A stretch of DNA of 64,000 bases from Yponomeuta sedellus (taxonomy: Eukaryota > Arthropoda > Insecta > Lepidoptera > Yponomeutidae), in contig OW203732.1 of assembly GCA_934045075.1 (NCBI GenBank), positions 8,581,001-8,645,000 of the forward strand. Reading direction: 5' to 3'. A program made the translations under genes and the position numbers. Below, piece after piece: positions 9,828-33,600 of this stretch; the stretch's first letter is position 1, and every line of letters starts with the position of its first letter. The notes under the pieces were generated by a model that was not told the origin of the DNA, ran no database searches, and worked only from the letters and a program-made list of their open reading frames with translations.

Positions 9828-9875
<48 letters not shown>

Positions 9876-10103
9876 TCGCTGCCTGTACGTAATACAGAGA
9901 ATAGTGTAAAGAGGTTCGAAATTTCACTGATGCCGGTGAGTCGCCCATTAGCTCAATTGGAAGAGCGCTGGCACGGATAGCCAGAGGTAGCGGATTCGAA
10001 TCCCGGCATGGGTGACATTTTTAGCCTCTAAATAGGTTTTTAAATTTGTTCTTAGCACGGGTTAGTGCATTAAAAATAAAAATAGTATAGTCTGCCTACA
10101 TGT

Positions 10104-10430
10104 TATTTTTCTATTGCTGTTACAGACAGCCAACAATGGGGCGTCCGACGTAGGGCTTTGGGTGCTTATAGTTTTACGAGGTGATAGGTAATAGCAAGGA
10201 TTACATCTATTATTCTCTAGCAATCTGCCTCTAGGACACAAACCAGGGGGTGGGCAGCAGCGCCCCCTGCAGTACAATTCCACCGAACTGCCAGTGCCAT
10301 CCCCAACCCGCATGGCAAGCGTGGGGATTATGGGCATTATTATGATAGCACAACGTGGCGCTCTTTAGGGGAGCGCTATGTCCAGCTGTGAACTAGTATA
10401 GCCTGACAACGACGACGACGAATCTACCTC
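10104..10430 (+). mobile_element. LINE 3'-end fragment
   Basis: Contains 'gggtgggcagcag', 'cccctgcagtacaattcca', 'ggggattatgggcatt' and 'gctatgtccagctgtgaac', and ends in a (GAC)n microsatellite. The paralogue is at 11299-11483. No coding frame remains. Confidence 0.65.
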
Positions 10431-11095
10431 TATAATTTTTTGTCAGTAAACGGTGGAAAATTACAAAAAGAGAGCAAATGTAAACAACAATGTTTAATAG
10501 ACTAGAACATCAGCTCTAAAAATGCTGTAAAAAAGCTCATGTAAATAAGGATTTCAGGGTATCTGTTACATTTCACCTGAAAAAAGCCTTTATGAGTGTG
10601 CCTAATTACGGTCGGGCAACAGTGGGTTTCCCTCAAAAATTCAGCCAAAACCTGCTTGCTGAGAGGTGTAGGCGCTCGTATAAAATGTAAATATGCTCCC
10701 AAACCACAGCGGTGGGAATAACAGATGATAAAGGAACGCAAACGTCTGATTTAGAAAAAATATAGTGGGCTATATAACGATATTAGGGGAAAATACGCAT
10801 TAAAACGATTTAAAACACTGATTTAGTTTTATAAAAAAAAAACAATATTTTCACTAAAATAAAAGATTTAGGTAATGCTCAGCCATTTTGACTGAAACAC
10901 CCATCACATCCGACGTCACGCATATGTTAACATTGGTAAACTTCACCCGTTTGTTGTGACTACTAGTAATTACGATGTTTGTTTACCTGTGGCTGGATGA
11001 GGAGGGCTGAAGACAGAGGGAAGTGGCATGCCTTGGGGAGGCTTATGTCCAGTAGATGACGAGTACATGCTGATTGATTAATCACCTGTAATTTG
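10431..11095. other. No gene seen
   Basis: AT-rich unassigned sequence without exon-like frames. Confidence 0.5.
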
Positions 11096-11152
11096 CCCAT
11101 ACCTTTCTTAGGGAAGAGACCCGTGCCCCTCGGTGGGGACATCATGGGTTGA
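11096..11152 (+). mobile_element. 5S-SINE 3' end, fragment
   Basis: 'cttagggaagagacccgtg' then 'cccctcggtggggacat' matches the 3' end of the 5S-derived SINE family seen complete at 45990-46330. Confidence 0.7.
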
Positions 11153-11298
11153 TGATGATGAATTTGGTAACATAGACTTGATTGGCCTGTAGCTTCAGGA
11201 CCTGCAGATATGACTACATTGTAAATTGGCCTTAAGCAATGTAAATTATTTACGATGAAATAAAAAACAGATTTGATTTAATTCGACTAGCCGCAGAG

Positions 11299-11483
11299 TC
11301 AGGGGGTGGGCAGCAGGGCCCCCTGCAGTACAATTCCACCAAACTGCGATCCCCAACCCGCATGCCCAGCGTGAGTATTATGGGCATTACCCTCTAATGA
11401 TGGCACAACCTTGCACTATGACGCTCATTAGGGCAGGGCTATGTCCAGCAGTGGACTAATATAGCCTGAAGAAGAAGAAGTCG
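11299..11483 (+). mobile_element. LINE 3'-end fragment
   Basis: Second copy of the family at 10104-10430; it ends 'atgtccagcagtggactaat' and a (GAA)n tail. Confidence 0.65.
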
Positions 11484-11949
11484 CAGAGTCAATCAACTTT
11501 CGATTAGAGAGGGAAAGAAACAAAATTAGATTGTTTTTTTGCGGCGTTACGCAAAAGGAATTTCCAAAGTTGTCTCAAAAGTCTCATCAATGTAAAAGGA
11601 AATACTTAATTATAATTTACATAATTACCCCTGTACGACATCTATGTCACTATTATGAATTATAGATTCAAGCTTTCAAATACGTGGAATCCAGTCCTAA
11701 GTAAATACATATCACGCGTATTATCATCGGACTTATCCGCGGACTTATAGTGGGTGTTGTGTGAAAAAGCAAAAGTGACTTGACGGTAGACCACCTACCC
11801 TCACTACAATAATAGACTGTACTTGCCTCGCCACTTCAGTCCACCAGTGACGACAGTATTATTGCAATGCTGCCGAAACGACGGGAAATAAAGTAATTAC
11901 GTTTTCCCTTCAAAATAATCGTAATTAAACCTGTTAAATATATAATAAT

Positions 11950-12150
11950 AATAATATTGGCCTTTTTGCATCTACTTAATGAGATGATTTATACAGCGTC
12001 CAGTGGTATCTTCACTCACACTAGATGGGTGAAGGGACCACTCCGACGCTGTAGTGCCTGGGTCATGGTTTTATAGATGGTGTAGGCTTGCCCAGCACCT
12101 ATACCATCCTGACAGCTTAGTCGGCCTAGCCCACAGGAAAGACTAGTCAA
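11950..12150 (+). repeat. Dispersed repeat (tgagatgatttatacagcg family)
   Basis: Matches the reverse complement of 27045-27255, and partly 34140-34240. Shared landmarks are 'ttatacagcgtccagtggta', 'gtaggcttgcccagcacc' and 'accatcctgacagcttagtc'. Mobilisation class unknown. Confidence 0.7.
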
Positions 12151-12352
12151 TACGTGCGGAGCCAACCAAGTCGCGGGTTTCCTCACGATGTTTTCCTTCA
12201 CCGTTAGCGTGTGGTATTGCGACTGCAAATTCGCAAATGTACGTAACTTTGAAATTAAACAAAGTCATTGGTACATGCCCGCACTCGGGATCGAACCTGG
12301 GGCTCTCGCATGCCAGTCTATGGTTCTACCCACTGAGCTACCACCGCTGTCA
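12151..12352 (-). mobile_element. SINE-5, tRNA-derived
   Basis: The right end read on the minus strand is tRNA-like: A box 'tggtagctcagtgggtaga' and B box 'ggttcgatcccga'. The body to the left contains 'cctcacgatgttttccttca', a sequence also seen decayed near 23200. The stem mismatches and attached body argue for a SINE, not a tRNA gene. Confidence 0.7.
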
Positions 12353-12770
12353 AATATATAACTATACATTATTATAGATAGAGAAAGCTATATCTTAAAT
12401 ATAGCTAAGTTCCATCGAGTAAGCCTTCCTGTCTACCTATTCAATTCTCTGTCGGAGTGAAAGAATAATTCATATTGGGTAGGTGGGCCCGTGGTGGCTT
12501 CGAAGAGGGTGGGCATCTATGTTGTATGGCTATTTCAGCGTTTTAAGCTGGTGTAATGAAGAGATGTAAAGATCAGGCCGCTGCGCTGCTGATTTTGAAA
12601 TATTAATGAAAATATTAATCTCCTCACGTAAAAGATAACAAATTAATGTGTCATAATCCGTTACATACGCTAGATAGTTTAAAATCGATATAAGGACGAT
12701 AGCATGTTAGCAGCTATTTCCTAAACTTGTAGCCTCCATGTTAATTAAAGAGTTACCTCTGGTTTCTCGT

Positions 12771-12896
12771 ACGCTAACGAACTGTTAATCTATTGGTAGC
12801 AGCTCTGTTGTTTTTTTGTGTTTGCATATTTTAGCCAAATCACATTAGATATTCATTAATCGGAGATATGACAAGATTTTTAGCGTACGAGAAACT
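12771..12896. mobile_element. MITE with about 17-bp terminal inverted repeats
   Basis: The left end 'ggtttctcgtacgctaac' is the inverse of the right end 'ttagcgtacgagaaac'. About 126 bp, non-coding. A partial relative lies at 36112-36180. Confidence 0.65.
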
Positions 12897-13295
12897 GGGT
12901 GTCGGTTTCTCATTTACATACAACTGAAGCTAATAACAGCGTGTCAAAAACAATATTTTCTTAAGCTATGTAAGCTAAACCTTTGTAGCAATAAGGCAGC
13001 TAAAGGGTGTCCACTATAAAAATTTATAAATTTTTAAAAACATATAACGTAGTGAACTTTTGAAAATGTTTCGTTTGATTTCCCATTTAACCTTCTCTTC
13101 TTGAAAATAACAATAGAAAACAATTGACTGAGTAGGTTAAAAAAAACTCTCTGGCCGCGTTGCGGTGTTTCAACCTCGCAATGGGGCTGTTTTCAACTTT
13201 CCTCTGTGGTAATGCCTAAAACCAGTGGCAATTATAATTAATTTCTTCTATTTAAGACAATGATTTACTGAAGGCTATGGGGGTTGATAGAGCGT
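12897..13295. other. No gene seen
   Basis: AT-rich unassigned sequence. Confidence 0.5.
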
Positions 13296-13656
13296 TTAAA
13301 GCGCAAAGGGGCGCTAACTAGCGCCACCAATGGAATAAAAATCATAACTTGTCTTATACTTAGTTTTTTTCAAAAAGTTAACATGAGAAATCTCTGTGGT
13401 AAATATTTTTAGAACATACAGCTTAGAATGTAGTATAAATGAATGTAGAATCGATTTCCGTTAAAAATAGCCGTTTTTGGCGGAATTCGATTAAAGTCTT
13501 AGATTGTTGATCCTAGGTTCTAGACTGTAGGTTATAAAAATAGTTGTCACAGTTGTTAAGATTTCTCATGTTCACTTTTAGATAAAGACGTATTATAAAA
13601 CAAGTTATGATTTTTATTCTATTGGTGGCCCTAGTTAGCGCCCCTAAGCGCCTTAA
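13296..13656. mobile_element. MITE-E
   Basis: A 361-bp non-coding element with long inverted ends: left 'gcgctaactagcgccacc' and 'aaaaatcataacttg', right 'caagttatgatttttatt' and 'ctagttagcgcccctaagcg'. A second copy is at 60743-61147 and a fragment at 14938-14990. The copy at 60743 is interrupted by another MITE, for which this copy is the empty site. Confidence 0.8.
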
Positions 13657-13866
13657 GAAAATTATATCAATCCCTCGTATTTCGAAAAACAAAAATTTGA
13701 GAAATAACTCAACAATAATTGCAGCGATATTCCTGCAACTTTTGTTGTAAGTTTTTCACAAATTTTCAGAAGTAACATTATAATTATATTCGTACAGGCC
13801 ACAGCATATCAATCTTTATCCGCGTGCACTCTGCTCAGTTAGGTACTTTCCAGGTAATTTTGCAAC

Positions 13867-14107
13867 GGAGCCAATTCTCACTTGATTAGCAAATAATTCG
13901 TATACGACTCTTGAAGCTTATGATTTGAATTCTACATAAAAAGTCGAGCGACAGCCAAAATCTGTATTCTGTTCGGCATGCTAGATTGAATTCAAATGAG
14001 ATAATAAATATCTAAAGACTCTGTCATGTTATCTTATCTTATCTTTATACGACAAATGTCTAAGCCTTCGAATATTTTGCGTCTACGTTGAGCGAGAATC
14101 GGCCCCC
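13867..14107. mobile_element. MITE-G
   Basis: The ends 'ggagccaattctcac' and 'gcgagaatcggccccc' are inverted repeats. A paralogue lies at about 58610-58795, in the opposite orientation, and partials at 58850-58940 and 59095-59170. It carries a short TTATC run. Confidence 0.7.
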
Positions 14108-15560
14108 TGGTCGAATGTACTAACGGTACTGTAATGTACAGGACTGTACAGGACTAGGATTTGTTTATCCTTCTGGCATAATCAGAACATGATAACAGTA
14201 TCAGTGGGAATGAACGAACAGTTTCGTTTTGATAAATTGTAGGTAGTGCTGTCTCTGCACAGGTCCCAGGAGTGCAATGTGGTGGAATTATAGCAGGAAA
14301 ATGACCGGGAAATATAAACTGTAAACCAGTGCAAAATCTACGGTTGCAATGCACACCTAATTGTTGGCTGTTGCTCTCAACTCATGATTTTTAAATTGCC
14401 TCTGCGCTAGTTTCAAAGTACCTACATATTTTTTAACCAAGAACGTCCTTGTTTTTAACACATGCCTTATCCCCATCGGTCTGTGGTGGAATCCAGTTCA
14501 TGATAGGATTTTTTAAACCGACCAAAGTTGAAGTATCACTCATAGGACTGACTCGTCATTGGCAGAAATAGTCGTCCAAATTAGGACCGATTAAAAAAAA
14601 CACATGCCTTTCCACTCACGCAATCCACAGACGCAGTTTCAATAGGTTGTGGTAACCTATTTAAACTGCGAAACTCTTGTGAAGTTTCTATCACCGACTA
14701 CTTACACGAAGTTTATGAAGGAAGAGTTTTTATAAATAGCGCAGTAAATGTACCTACTTATACATATTAAAAAAAACATCGAAACCCACATCAAAAGTAA
14801 CTAAATTCTCATCAAATTCTGTTTATCAGGATAACCCAAATCGGCATCAAACTCTCACCAAATTAATTGCATTGATCAAAAAATTTCAAATCCTTACCAA
14901 GTCAATACGGACAGATTCAAAATTATCACTAAATTGCGTTTAAGGCGCTTTGGGGTGCTAACTAGAGCCAGCAATGGAAAAAAAGTCATTTCGATAAAGT
15001 TTGAGGCAAATTACCCTGGAAATGTAGCTAATAAATTTAGTCTAAAACCCTCATGTCTCATTAGTTGTAATTGTGAATAATCAAGGTTCCCATTTATTTC
15101 GGCGAACTACATAACAGAACTGAAACAACCTTTTGTTGCTAAAGTTTCTTTTTATTATAACAGAATACCATAAATAAGTAATTACAACAAAAATATACAC
15201 AAAGTTAAATATAAAAATAGTTTCTAGTAACCTAACTGGCGATTTGTAGTTTTGAGTATTAATTGCGCAATAATATTTTGTATTTCAATGAAAATCGGTT
15301 CGAAAGCTCCTTTCGTTTCCTTTAGCCACTATCTTCCTTTATACTTAGAGCCGGCTATGGCCTGCAAAGTGAAGAACTGTTTTAGTGCGCTGAATATCTT
15401 CGCATAGTACTTGGCGTAGCTTACTGACGAGTCAGATTTTACTTTTCTGCATCTTACTTTCCTGCCGCCTGAAATGCGCAACAACTTGCTTTGCTTATGC
15501 GAAACAAAATGAAAAATAATAACAACTCGGTGCTGTGGTGAGAGTGCGATATTTACATGC
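14108..15560. other. No gene seen; USP7 3' exons not found here
   Basis: Searched by eye on the minus strand for the USP7 ubiquitin-like region that should follow exon 9. No matching frame found. Only a MITE-E fragment (14938-14990) is identified. Confidence 0.45.
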
Positions 15561-15566
15561 TCTTAC

Positions 15567-27443
<11,877 letters not shown>

Positions 27444-27636
27444 ATTTCAGCAGCGAACATGTAGAGCTAAAATTATCGTTAAGTTCAATTATTAGCGCTA
27501 CAATCTGAAGAACCATTCCAGAACATGATTGCAACCAGATTCAAGTAATTATTCAAGTTTATGTTATTACATAAAAGATATGTGCGTGATTTATTAATCA
27601 CTCCTATATTTAATTTATTAATCACTCATAATCGAC

Positions 27637-27730
27637 GACCTCTGTGGCGTAGCGGTAGCGCGTCTGCCTAACATACCAGAGGTCCCGGGTTCGAATCCCG
27701 GCTGGGGACAAAAAACATGTTTTATGTGTT
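27637..27730 (+). mobile_element. SINE-2 tRNA-like head
   Basis: 'tgtggcgtagcggtagcgcg' (A box) and 'gggttcgaatcccgg' (B box) followed by 'ctggggacaaaaaac'. Nearly identical to the head of the SINE at 63573. It is followed by body sequence, so it is not a functional tRNA gene. Confidence 0.75.
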
Positions 27731-28009
27731 AATATTTTTTATCTTTACCCCTTCCACTCGTCGCATCAACCTGGGCTAGCGGGAAGAAAATACTATCCAG
27801 TACTAAGCTCGCCTCTGTACAAATTCGTTTTAGTGCAATAAGGAATTGGCATACATTCAATTCATAAAACATGCCATAAGAGTTTGTCATTTACAACCAC
27901 TTTGGTTCTACGACTTTCGAAATTATTTTGTCCAGTAACTTCATTTCATCCATTCGAGAATAATATTTATTTAAAGTTTTTTCTGCTTTGTTATATTGTT
28001 CTGCACTGG

Positions 28010-28145
28010 GGGATGTCGTACATTTGTACAAATAGTACATTCTGAGTGGCCATGTTTGTGATGTCCTTGTCTGGTTACCGTAGCACAGTGTATCCTAGCT
28101 GGGATGCAGGTCGTGTAATTGTGTTATGTGTATGTAAAGCCAAGT
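28010..28145 (+). mobile_element. SINE-3-like fragment
   Basis: Plus-orientation body: 'tacatttgtacaaatagtac', 'gtttgtgatgtccttgtctg', 'gttaccgtagcacag' and 'gtatcctagctgggatg'. The tRNA-like head is missing. Confidence 0.5.
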
Positions 28146-29970
28146 CTCAGAAATAAAACTAATTTGCCGACTGTAGAAACAAAATAAGCCTTCACTTCAG
28201 AGTAGGATTTGTTTATTAGCCAAGCTTTGATTATATAGCCGAAGGACCCCCAAGAGCAATACCAGTAAAATCGGTTTTATTAATCTTTTATTTTCAGACT
28301 TAATTAACCTAGTACATACTCGTACATACCAATATAAAATCCGCAGAGTGGCGTAGTTATCTTGAGGTTTTAATTGTTAAGAAAGTGAAGCAGTAAAGCA
28401 GAAAGTTAATAGAAGTGGAAAGGTGTCTGATTCGTAATGTTTTTCTGCTCCTTATTTATCCTTGTAAATTACAGATTTAAAATAGATTTCCGGGCAAAAC
28501 GAAAAAAACTACTACCGTACCTAATTAGTGACTTATTTGTTATTAGTTAATTAGTATACATAATAGTGTTTATCAAAATAAATGGTTTTAGGTATTGCAA
28601 ATTTTTACGGACCGGTGACATGTGTCATGGTAGGATATTCACTTGACATTTTAGATTAGTTCTTTTTTCGAACTTTGATCCTTATGCACCATAAAGTTTT
28701 CGTATTTATATAGAAGAGAGTGTGAATGATAATCATTTAATCATGGTTGTGTGTGACTGTGTGACCCTTTTTTCTGGTTGTGCACTAAAGTGTTCTTTGT
28801 CATCTAATTGAGAATCTGTGGGTTAAATGGCTATGCAATGTCAATGTAGATACATCGAGTTGTCGTAGTAAACTACGAATTTTAAATGCACAAAATGAGG
28901 CCATTTTGCTATGCAATGTGCTACAACTCGTAGTTTAGAGTGTTCTTATTCTTGATTCGACTTTGTAATGTACATCGAACTGTCATAGTAAATCATAAAT
29001 AATCTTCTTTCTATGATCTGAGTAAATAATAGTTGCATGAGAAAAGGTCGATCGTTATCGTTCGTTATCAACCCTCTATGTCCCCACTGCTGGGGCACGG
29101 GTCTCTTCCTGCATCACCACCTAAATTTTTTTACGACGCCTTCAAAAGTGAATAGCTTTTCCCTTGATGTTTCATACAAAGAATGGCAACAAAGGAGACC
29201 AAACTGGACAAAGTGAATAAAAGCACTAACCAAGTTTAATACTAAACACCTACTTTGTTCTCCAGCTGCTATATTACGCGCATCAAATCCTAAAGGATTC
29301 CTAACATCTAGCCGTTGGATTCCGCAATAATTGCTATCGCTATCGTCAGAATGCCGACAGGATTCCGTGCGCATAATTAGGCATGTGATAAGTTGATCGT
29401 AAGTCGCTTAGGAGAGCCCACAGTTGGCGACCTATAATTTGACTGTCTGCTCGATATATATTGCCGGATATTAATTAATTTCTGTAATCGTCAGCTCGCA
29501 GAGACATTATACGTAAGGAGATTGACAGCTGCCTGAGCTCTTTAATTAAAGTTTATGAATAGGGCCCTTTACAAGAGGTTCTTCTTTGAAGCGAAGGACA
29601 GATATTTACGGCCTCCACGGTTCTGGAGAACGAAATAAACTGAAATTATACAATCATCTTTTGCGTCTAACTCCATTGAAACCCTATAAAGCTGATAGAA
29701 AGGCATTACTTAGAACCCACGCCCACGGCGACTTTGAATCGCGTAAAAATGTTCACTTCACTTTCGTAAAAATGGACGTAAAACAGAAGCTATCCAGAAG
29801 CGCATTTGCATCACTTTTCAAACATTTCACAAAACGCAATTAGATCGCGCTAAAAGTCGTTGTGGGCGATGGATCTTAGTTGCAAAACCCCTAACCTGAT
29901 TAAGTAGGTATACAACGGACGCCTTCAAAGGTTCACGTACTGGGAAACAATCAGCGAGTCCCTTACATCA
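28146..29970. other. No gene seen
   Basis: Contains a repeat with inverted segments around 'gtcgtagtaaactacgaat' and 'acaactcgtagttt' (28840-29000; relatives at 17345, 36200 and 47520) and a 5S-SINE end (29080-29125). The open frame at 29586-29843 has no recognisable motif. Confidence 0.5.
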
Positions 29971-30180
29971 TAACCATCATCATTCTAATCAGCCAGTGTC
30001 GGTCCACAGCTGGACATATGCCTCTCCCAAGACACGCCACTCAGCCCGATCTTCGGCCCTCCTCTTCCAGTCGCTGCCCACTGCTTTGCGAATGTCGTGG
30101 CTCCACCTGGTCACAGTGCGTCACACGCTGCGTCCCTGCGCAGACACCCTTACGATGATTGGCAAATCCTTTCACCACGA
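29971..30180 (-). mobile_element. LINE 3'-end fragment
   Basis: 'cagccagtgtcggtccacag', 'ctggacatatgcctctccca' and 'cctcttccagtcgctg'; a relative is at 35540-35720. Non-coding remnant. Confidence 0.6.
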
Positions 30181-30608
30181 TGGCTTGCCATCAACACGCT
30201 AAGAAGAACAGGATTCTGACCTCCCATAATGGGAGGTTTGGAATAGCATTTTGTTTGCAAATCTTTCACAAAGTGAGAGATCCGCGGCGAGCGCAAACAA
30301 AACGCAAGCCGTGTTATTCTGACAGATCATCAGAAGATAAGAGACACATTTAAAAGATTTCTTGACACAATGTAATAAACATAAACTTTTGTTCCCAAGA
30401 TTTAGTCTGGCAAAGGTTAATAGATCCTTCATGGGGCATTGTATACATTTCTATAATAAATTTCCCTTGCCTGAAACGCGGTTCTCTTAAAATGTGTTAA
30501 GTATTCTTTGTGACAAAAGGGCTATTATAACACAAAGGATTATTTAGATGACAATGATGTCTGGAATTAAAGCCAGTACAATGCATAAGTTCTATATTTT
30601 ACCATAAT

Positions 30609-30747
30609 TATGTTGTCGTCGTCGTCAGTCTGTATTAGTCCACTGCTGGACATGGCCCTCCCCTAATGAGCGCCATATAGCGCCCTGTCTTCAGCTTGCC
30701 GCATCCAGCATCTGCCTGCAGCTTTTCGCAGATCGTCATCCCACCAT
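30609..30747 (-). mobile_element. LINE 3'-end fragment
   Basis: 'gtccactgctggacatggcc', 'gccctgtcttcagcttgccg' and 'cgcagatcgtcatccca'. Intact paralogue of the rearranged copy at 63178-63375. Confidence 0.6.
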
Positions 30748-32416
30748 AACTATGTAAACTCTGTTAATTATGAAATTTGAAATTACTAAGTTTGGAGTTT
30801 TTTAGTCCATTCTTTCTCCAAAATGATTAATATTTTGAAATGGACACCTAGTTTGACTGTAACGTTACCACAGCTATGCGCTACTTTGAATAAAACCTTT
30901 TAATTTCATTTCAAAATAGAAGAAATCACTTTAAAATGCCACTTCGCACTGTATAATTTATTGGAAAATCTACAATAAAATTAAATCCCTCTGATAAGAA
31001 TACATTAACTGCAAATAATTAAAGTAAATTTCCGTCTCATTTCCGTAAATAAATGTTATTTATTCTGCTTCTTATTTTTATTTATTTATTAATTCTTTAT
31101 TGCACCATAAAATCGTACAACGCGGCGAACTTAATGTTTTGTGGGTAAAATGATTTAATGAATTAAAATGAAAATTAATTACATTTATATACCCAGAAGA
31201 TAAGTTAGTAAGTATTATAGCGTAGATTAGAGAGTAGAGAACACTTTTATCCACAAAAATGGAAGTACATCAGATTTCGTTACAATAATTTCGTTCACAT
31301 TTTGAGCGCAATTTTCTTTCAAGATCAAAACGTAAGTAAGTAAGAAGATCATTAGATTTCATCTCGGAAAACAAGGGTTGTTCGTGTTACGCAGAGACCA
31401 GGGAAAACACGAAAACAATACTGAAGGCGAATAACAATAGAGGTAAATTCGCTCAAAGCAACGGGATCGAATCGGCCATTAGCCGCCGGAGATTTACCCC
31501 ATTAGGGTAATGGAAACAACGGCGGCCTTAGCGACTCATTAGCGAAACGAATTAAAATAATAAACTGGCTGACAGAAATACATGGTACAAAACTAATTTT
31601 GCTTTGCTTTGCTTTTATTAAACAAATACCTACTTATTTGCAAAATTTGTATTTGTTGAACATAGGTAAGCAACTGCAAAATCCTCTTTCGCTTACGTTC
31701 AACAAATACTTATTTGCAACGCTACAATTAAACTAAACGGATCTAATCGCGACTATTTACTATGTAAAATGTTTTTACGGACCACTTAACAAAAAACAAC
31801 TATAAAAAGAAAGTATTCGGTTTTATTAAACTTCTTCAAAGTAATATTAATCAACATTCTTTACTCTACATTACATACGAATCAGACTTTAATAAAATCA
31901 CAGACAATGAAGATATTTGTGTGAGGCAAAACGGACCACACATGAAGGTAAAACGGGCTTACATAAAATTAATCAGCCAGCACATTTTTCACATAAAAAT
32001 ACTGTCTCCTCGTCCTTATCGTCTACTCCTGCGCAAAGGCAGTGTGCCCATAAACGACATTTTGGACATTGCACCTAACCTCCCCTTGATTCTGAGTACA
32101 GATGAGAACAGTACAGTGTCATCTTTGTCAGACGAACTATAATTTTTCTTAGTTTTTGATCTTTTTATATCAGATTTCTTGCTTGCTTTTCCTTATTTTC
32201 AAATTTTCAGTTTATTTTCACTTTTCTTCTTGATGCTCTTTTTTCTTTCCGGTCCGTTTTACCTGGGTCCGTTTTGCCTTTTTGCTACTAACAACATAAA
32301 CAAAAAATTTAGATGTTATAAATTGAGATATAGTCGGCATACTTTGTTATTAGTTTAATCACATGTCAGTTAACATGTGGTTACCTTCAGAGCACCCTAT
32401 TACAAACCAAACTATA
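30748..32416. other. No gene assigned
   Basis: Unique, mostly AT-rich. A moderately GC-rich island with several ATTAG/ATTA words lies at 31440-31570. The frame 31921-32142 ends DILDIAPNLPLILSTDENST but matches no family I know; 'ggtccgttttgcctt' recurs at 32265 and 33400. Confidence 0.4.
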
Positions 32417-32420
32417 GGCT

Positions 32421-33226
32421 TATAGGGAAGAGCGGGTGATCGTGCTCTTCCACTATAAAGGGAAATTTCCCGACAGGCAGATCGTATGCCTGGGGACGGC
32501 CGGTCCAATTATTGTTAGTCGGACGTTATATTTATGCTATGTCATTGAAACACTTTGATTGCGCGATGCAGGAATATTGGAGTTTGTAGTGCGCGCGCAG
32601 AATTGACATGTGCTCGCCACATCACTCCCCTTCAAGACCGTAGCTACGCATAGCTAGGTCTGATAGGAATCGAAGTCTGTGCTCTAAAGCCTGCAAGTGC
32701 CAGGTGACGCTGAGTCAGTGAGTCGACTAGCGGTTGAGGGTGTTCGGCGGCTAACAGTCACTTCACCGGCGACAGTACCATGGACCCCGCGCATGTGGTT
32801 ATGAAGGCTACTGTACCACTGACAACGTGTAGGTGTGCTGTTGCTGTGTGGCTGCCGTGCCGAGGGGTTGGAGGAAGATCACCATCAGTCCCAGTAGTCG
32901 GTGCGTTGACTATAGTGGAACTGATGAAGTGAGAAGGAAGATTGCTGGCCTTGCTTTGAGACTAATGTATGTGGGGAGCTGCGAGAGCGAAGGAAGGTTG
33001 ACAGTATTCTGTCAGGGGTCACCACTATAGGGAAGAGCGGGTGATCGTGCTCTTCCACTATAAAGGGAAATTTCCTGCCAGGCAGATCGTATGCCTGGGG
33101 ACGGCCGGTCCAACTATTGTTAGTCGGACGTTATATTTATGCTATGTCATTGAAACACTTTGATTGCGCGATGCAGGAATATTGGAGTTTGTAGTGCGCA
33201 TGCAGAATTGACATGTGCTCGCCACA
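32421..33226 (+). mobile_element. LTR retrotransposon in miniature (TRIM-like)
   Basis: Two direct 201-bp repeats, 32421-32621 and 33026-33226, both start 'tatagggaagagcgggtga' and end 'gtgctcgccaca', and differ at about five positions. They flank 404 bp of internal DNA. The four bases before (32417-32420) and after (33227-33230) are both 'ggct', a target duplication. The interior has no gag or pol; a 51-codon frame from 32780 (MDPAHVVMKATVPL) is its only notable ORF. It would have to be moved by proteins of another LTR element. A primer-binding site is not evident. Orientation is arbitrary. Confidence 0.75.
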
Positions 33227-33417
33227 GGCTAATTGAAAAATGCTAAAAATTACTTACCTTGCTAAATCAGTGCACGTGCGGCCGGTGGAATTGAGTACAC
33301 CTATAGCGGCAACGTGCCTTCCAATATTTTGACATAACAAACAAATAGATGGCGTTACATGTTTAAAAATTATCAAGGTGGACCGTTTGGCCCACAGGGT
33401 CCGTTTTGCCTTCCTCT

Positions 33418-33600
33418 CCCCTACGTCCCCACTGCTGGGGCACGGGTCTCTTCCTGCACTGCAGGAAGGTTAGGGCATACTCCACCACGGGGGCTAAGTA
33501 TGTCTAGATTCGTGGAGGATTGTAATACAGTGGCGGATCTTACTGTCAGCAGTTATCAAGCTTGGCTTAACAACTGCCATTATATGACAATTGTGACGAT
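33418..33600 (-). mobile_element. 5S-SINE 3' part
   Basis: Minus orientation: 'ccccactgctggggcacggg', 'tccaccacgggggctaagt', 'gattgtaatacagtggcg' and 'gttatcaagc'. The 5S-like head is absent. Confidence 0.75.

Larger units (their letters stand above)
6612..9872 (+). mobile_element. R1-like non-LTR retrotransposon, 5'-truncated
   Basis: A 3.26-kb LINE with very high GC content compared with its surroundings. It ends in a poly(A) run (about 9829-9872) and is flanked by the 14-bp duplication 'atgtcgctgcctgt' (6598-6611 and 9873-9886). It contains the RT domain and the C-terminal zinc finger of ORF2; ORF1, the endonuclease domain and the 5' UTR are missing, as expected of incomplete target-primed reverse transcription. 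The R1-clade label follows from the RT motifs, the CCHC at the C-terminus and GC-rich codon use; a search of a repeat library would settle the family. Confidence 0.88.
6511..10092 (+). mobile_element. SINE-1 copy, right arm, split by a LINE
   Basis: Plus-orientation SINE-1: the 5' part is at 6511-6611 and the remainder at 9873-10092 (tRNA-like region 'ttagctcaattggaagagcg', B box 'ggattcgaatccc', tail 'agcacgggttagtgc'). The LINE at 6612-9872 interrupts it after 'atgtcgctgcctgt', which is duplicated on both sides. Confidence 0.9.

Noticed and set aside
27637..27710. Possible true tRNA gene
   Set aside because: A and B boxes are present, but a near-identical sequence at 63573 is attached to a SINE body, so it is a SINE head. 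The same reasoning applies to the tRNA-like parts at 3850-3925, 12271-12352 and the SINE-1 copies.
31921..32142. 73-residue plus-strand ORF as a transposase C-terminus
   Set aside because: The context looked suggestive, but no DDE or DNA-binding motif could be identified.
32421..33226. Endogenous retrovirus
   Set aside because: The interior is only 404 bp and contains no gag, pol or env similarity; a miniature LTR element fits better.
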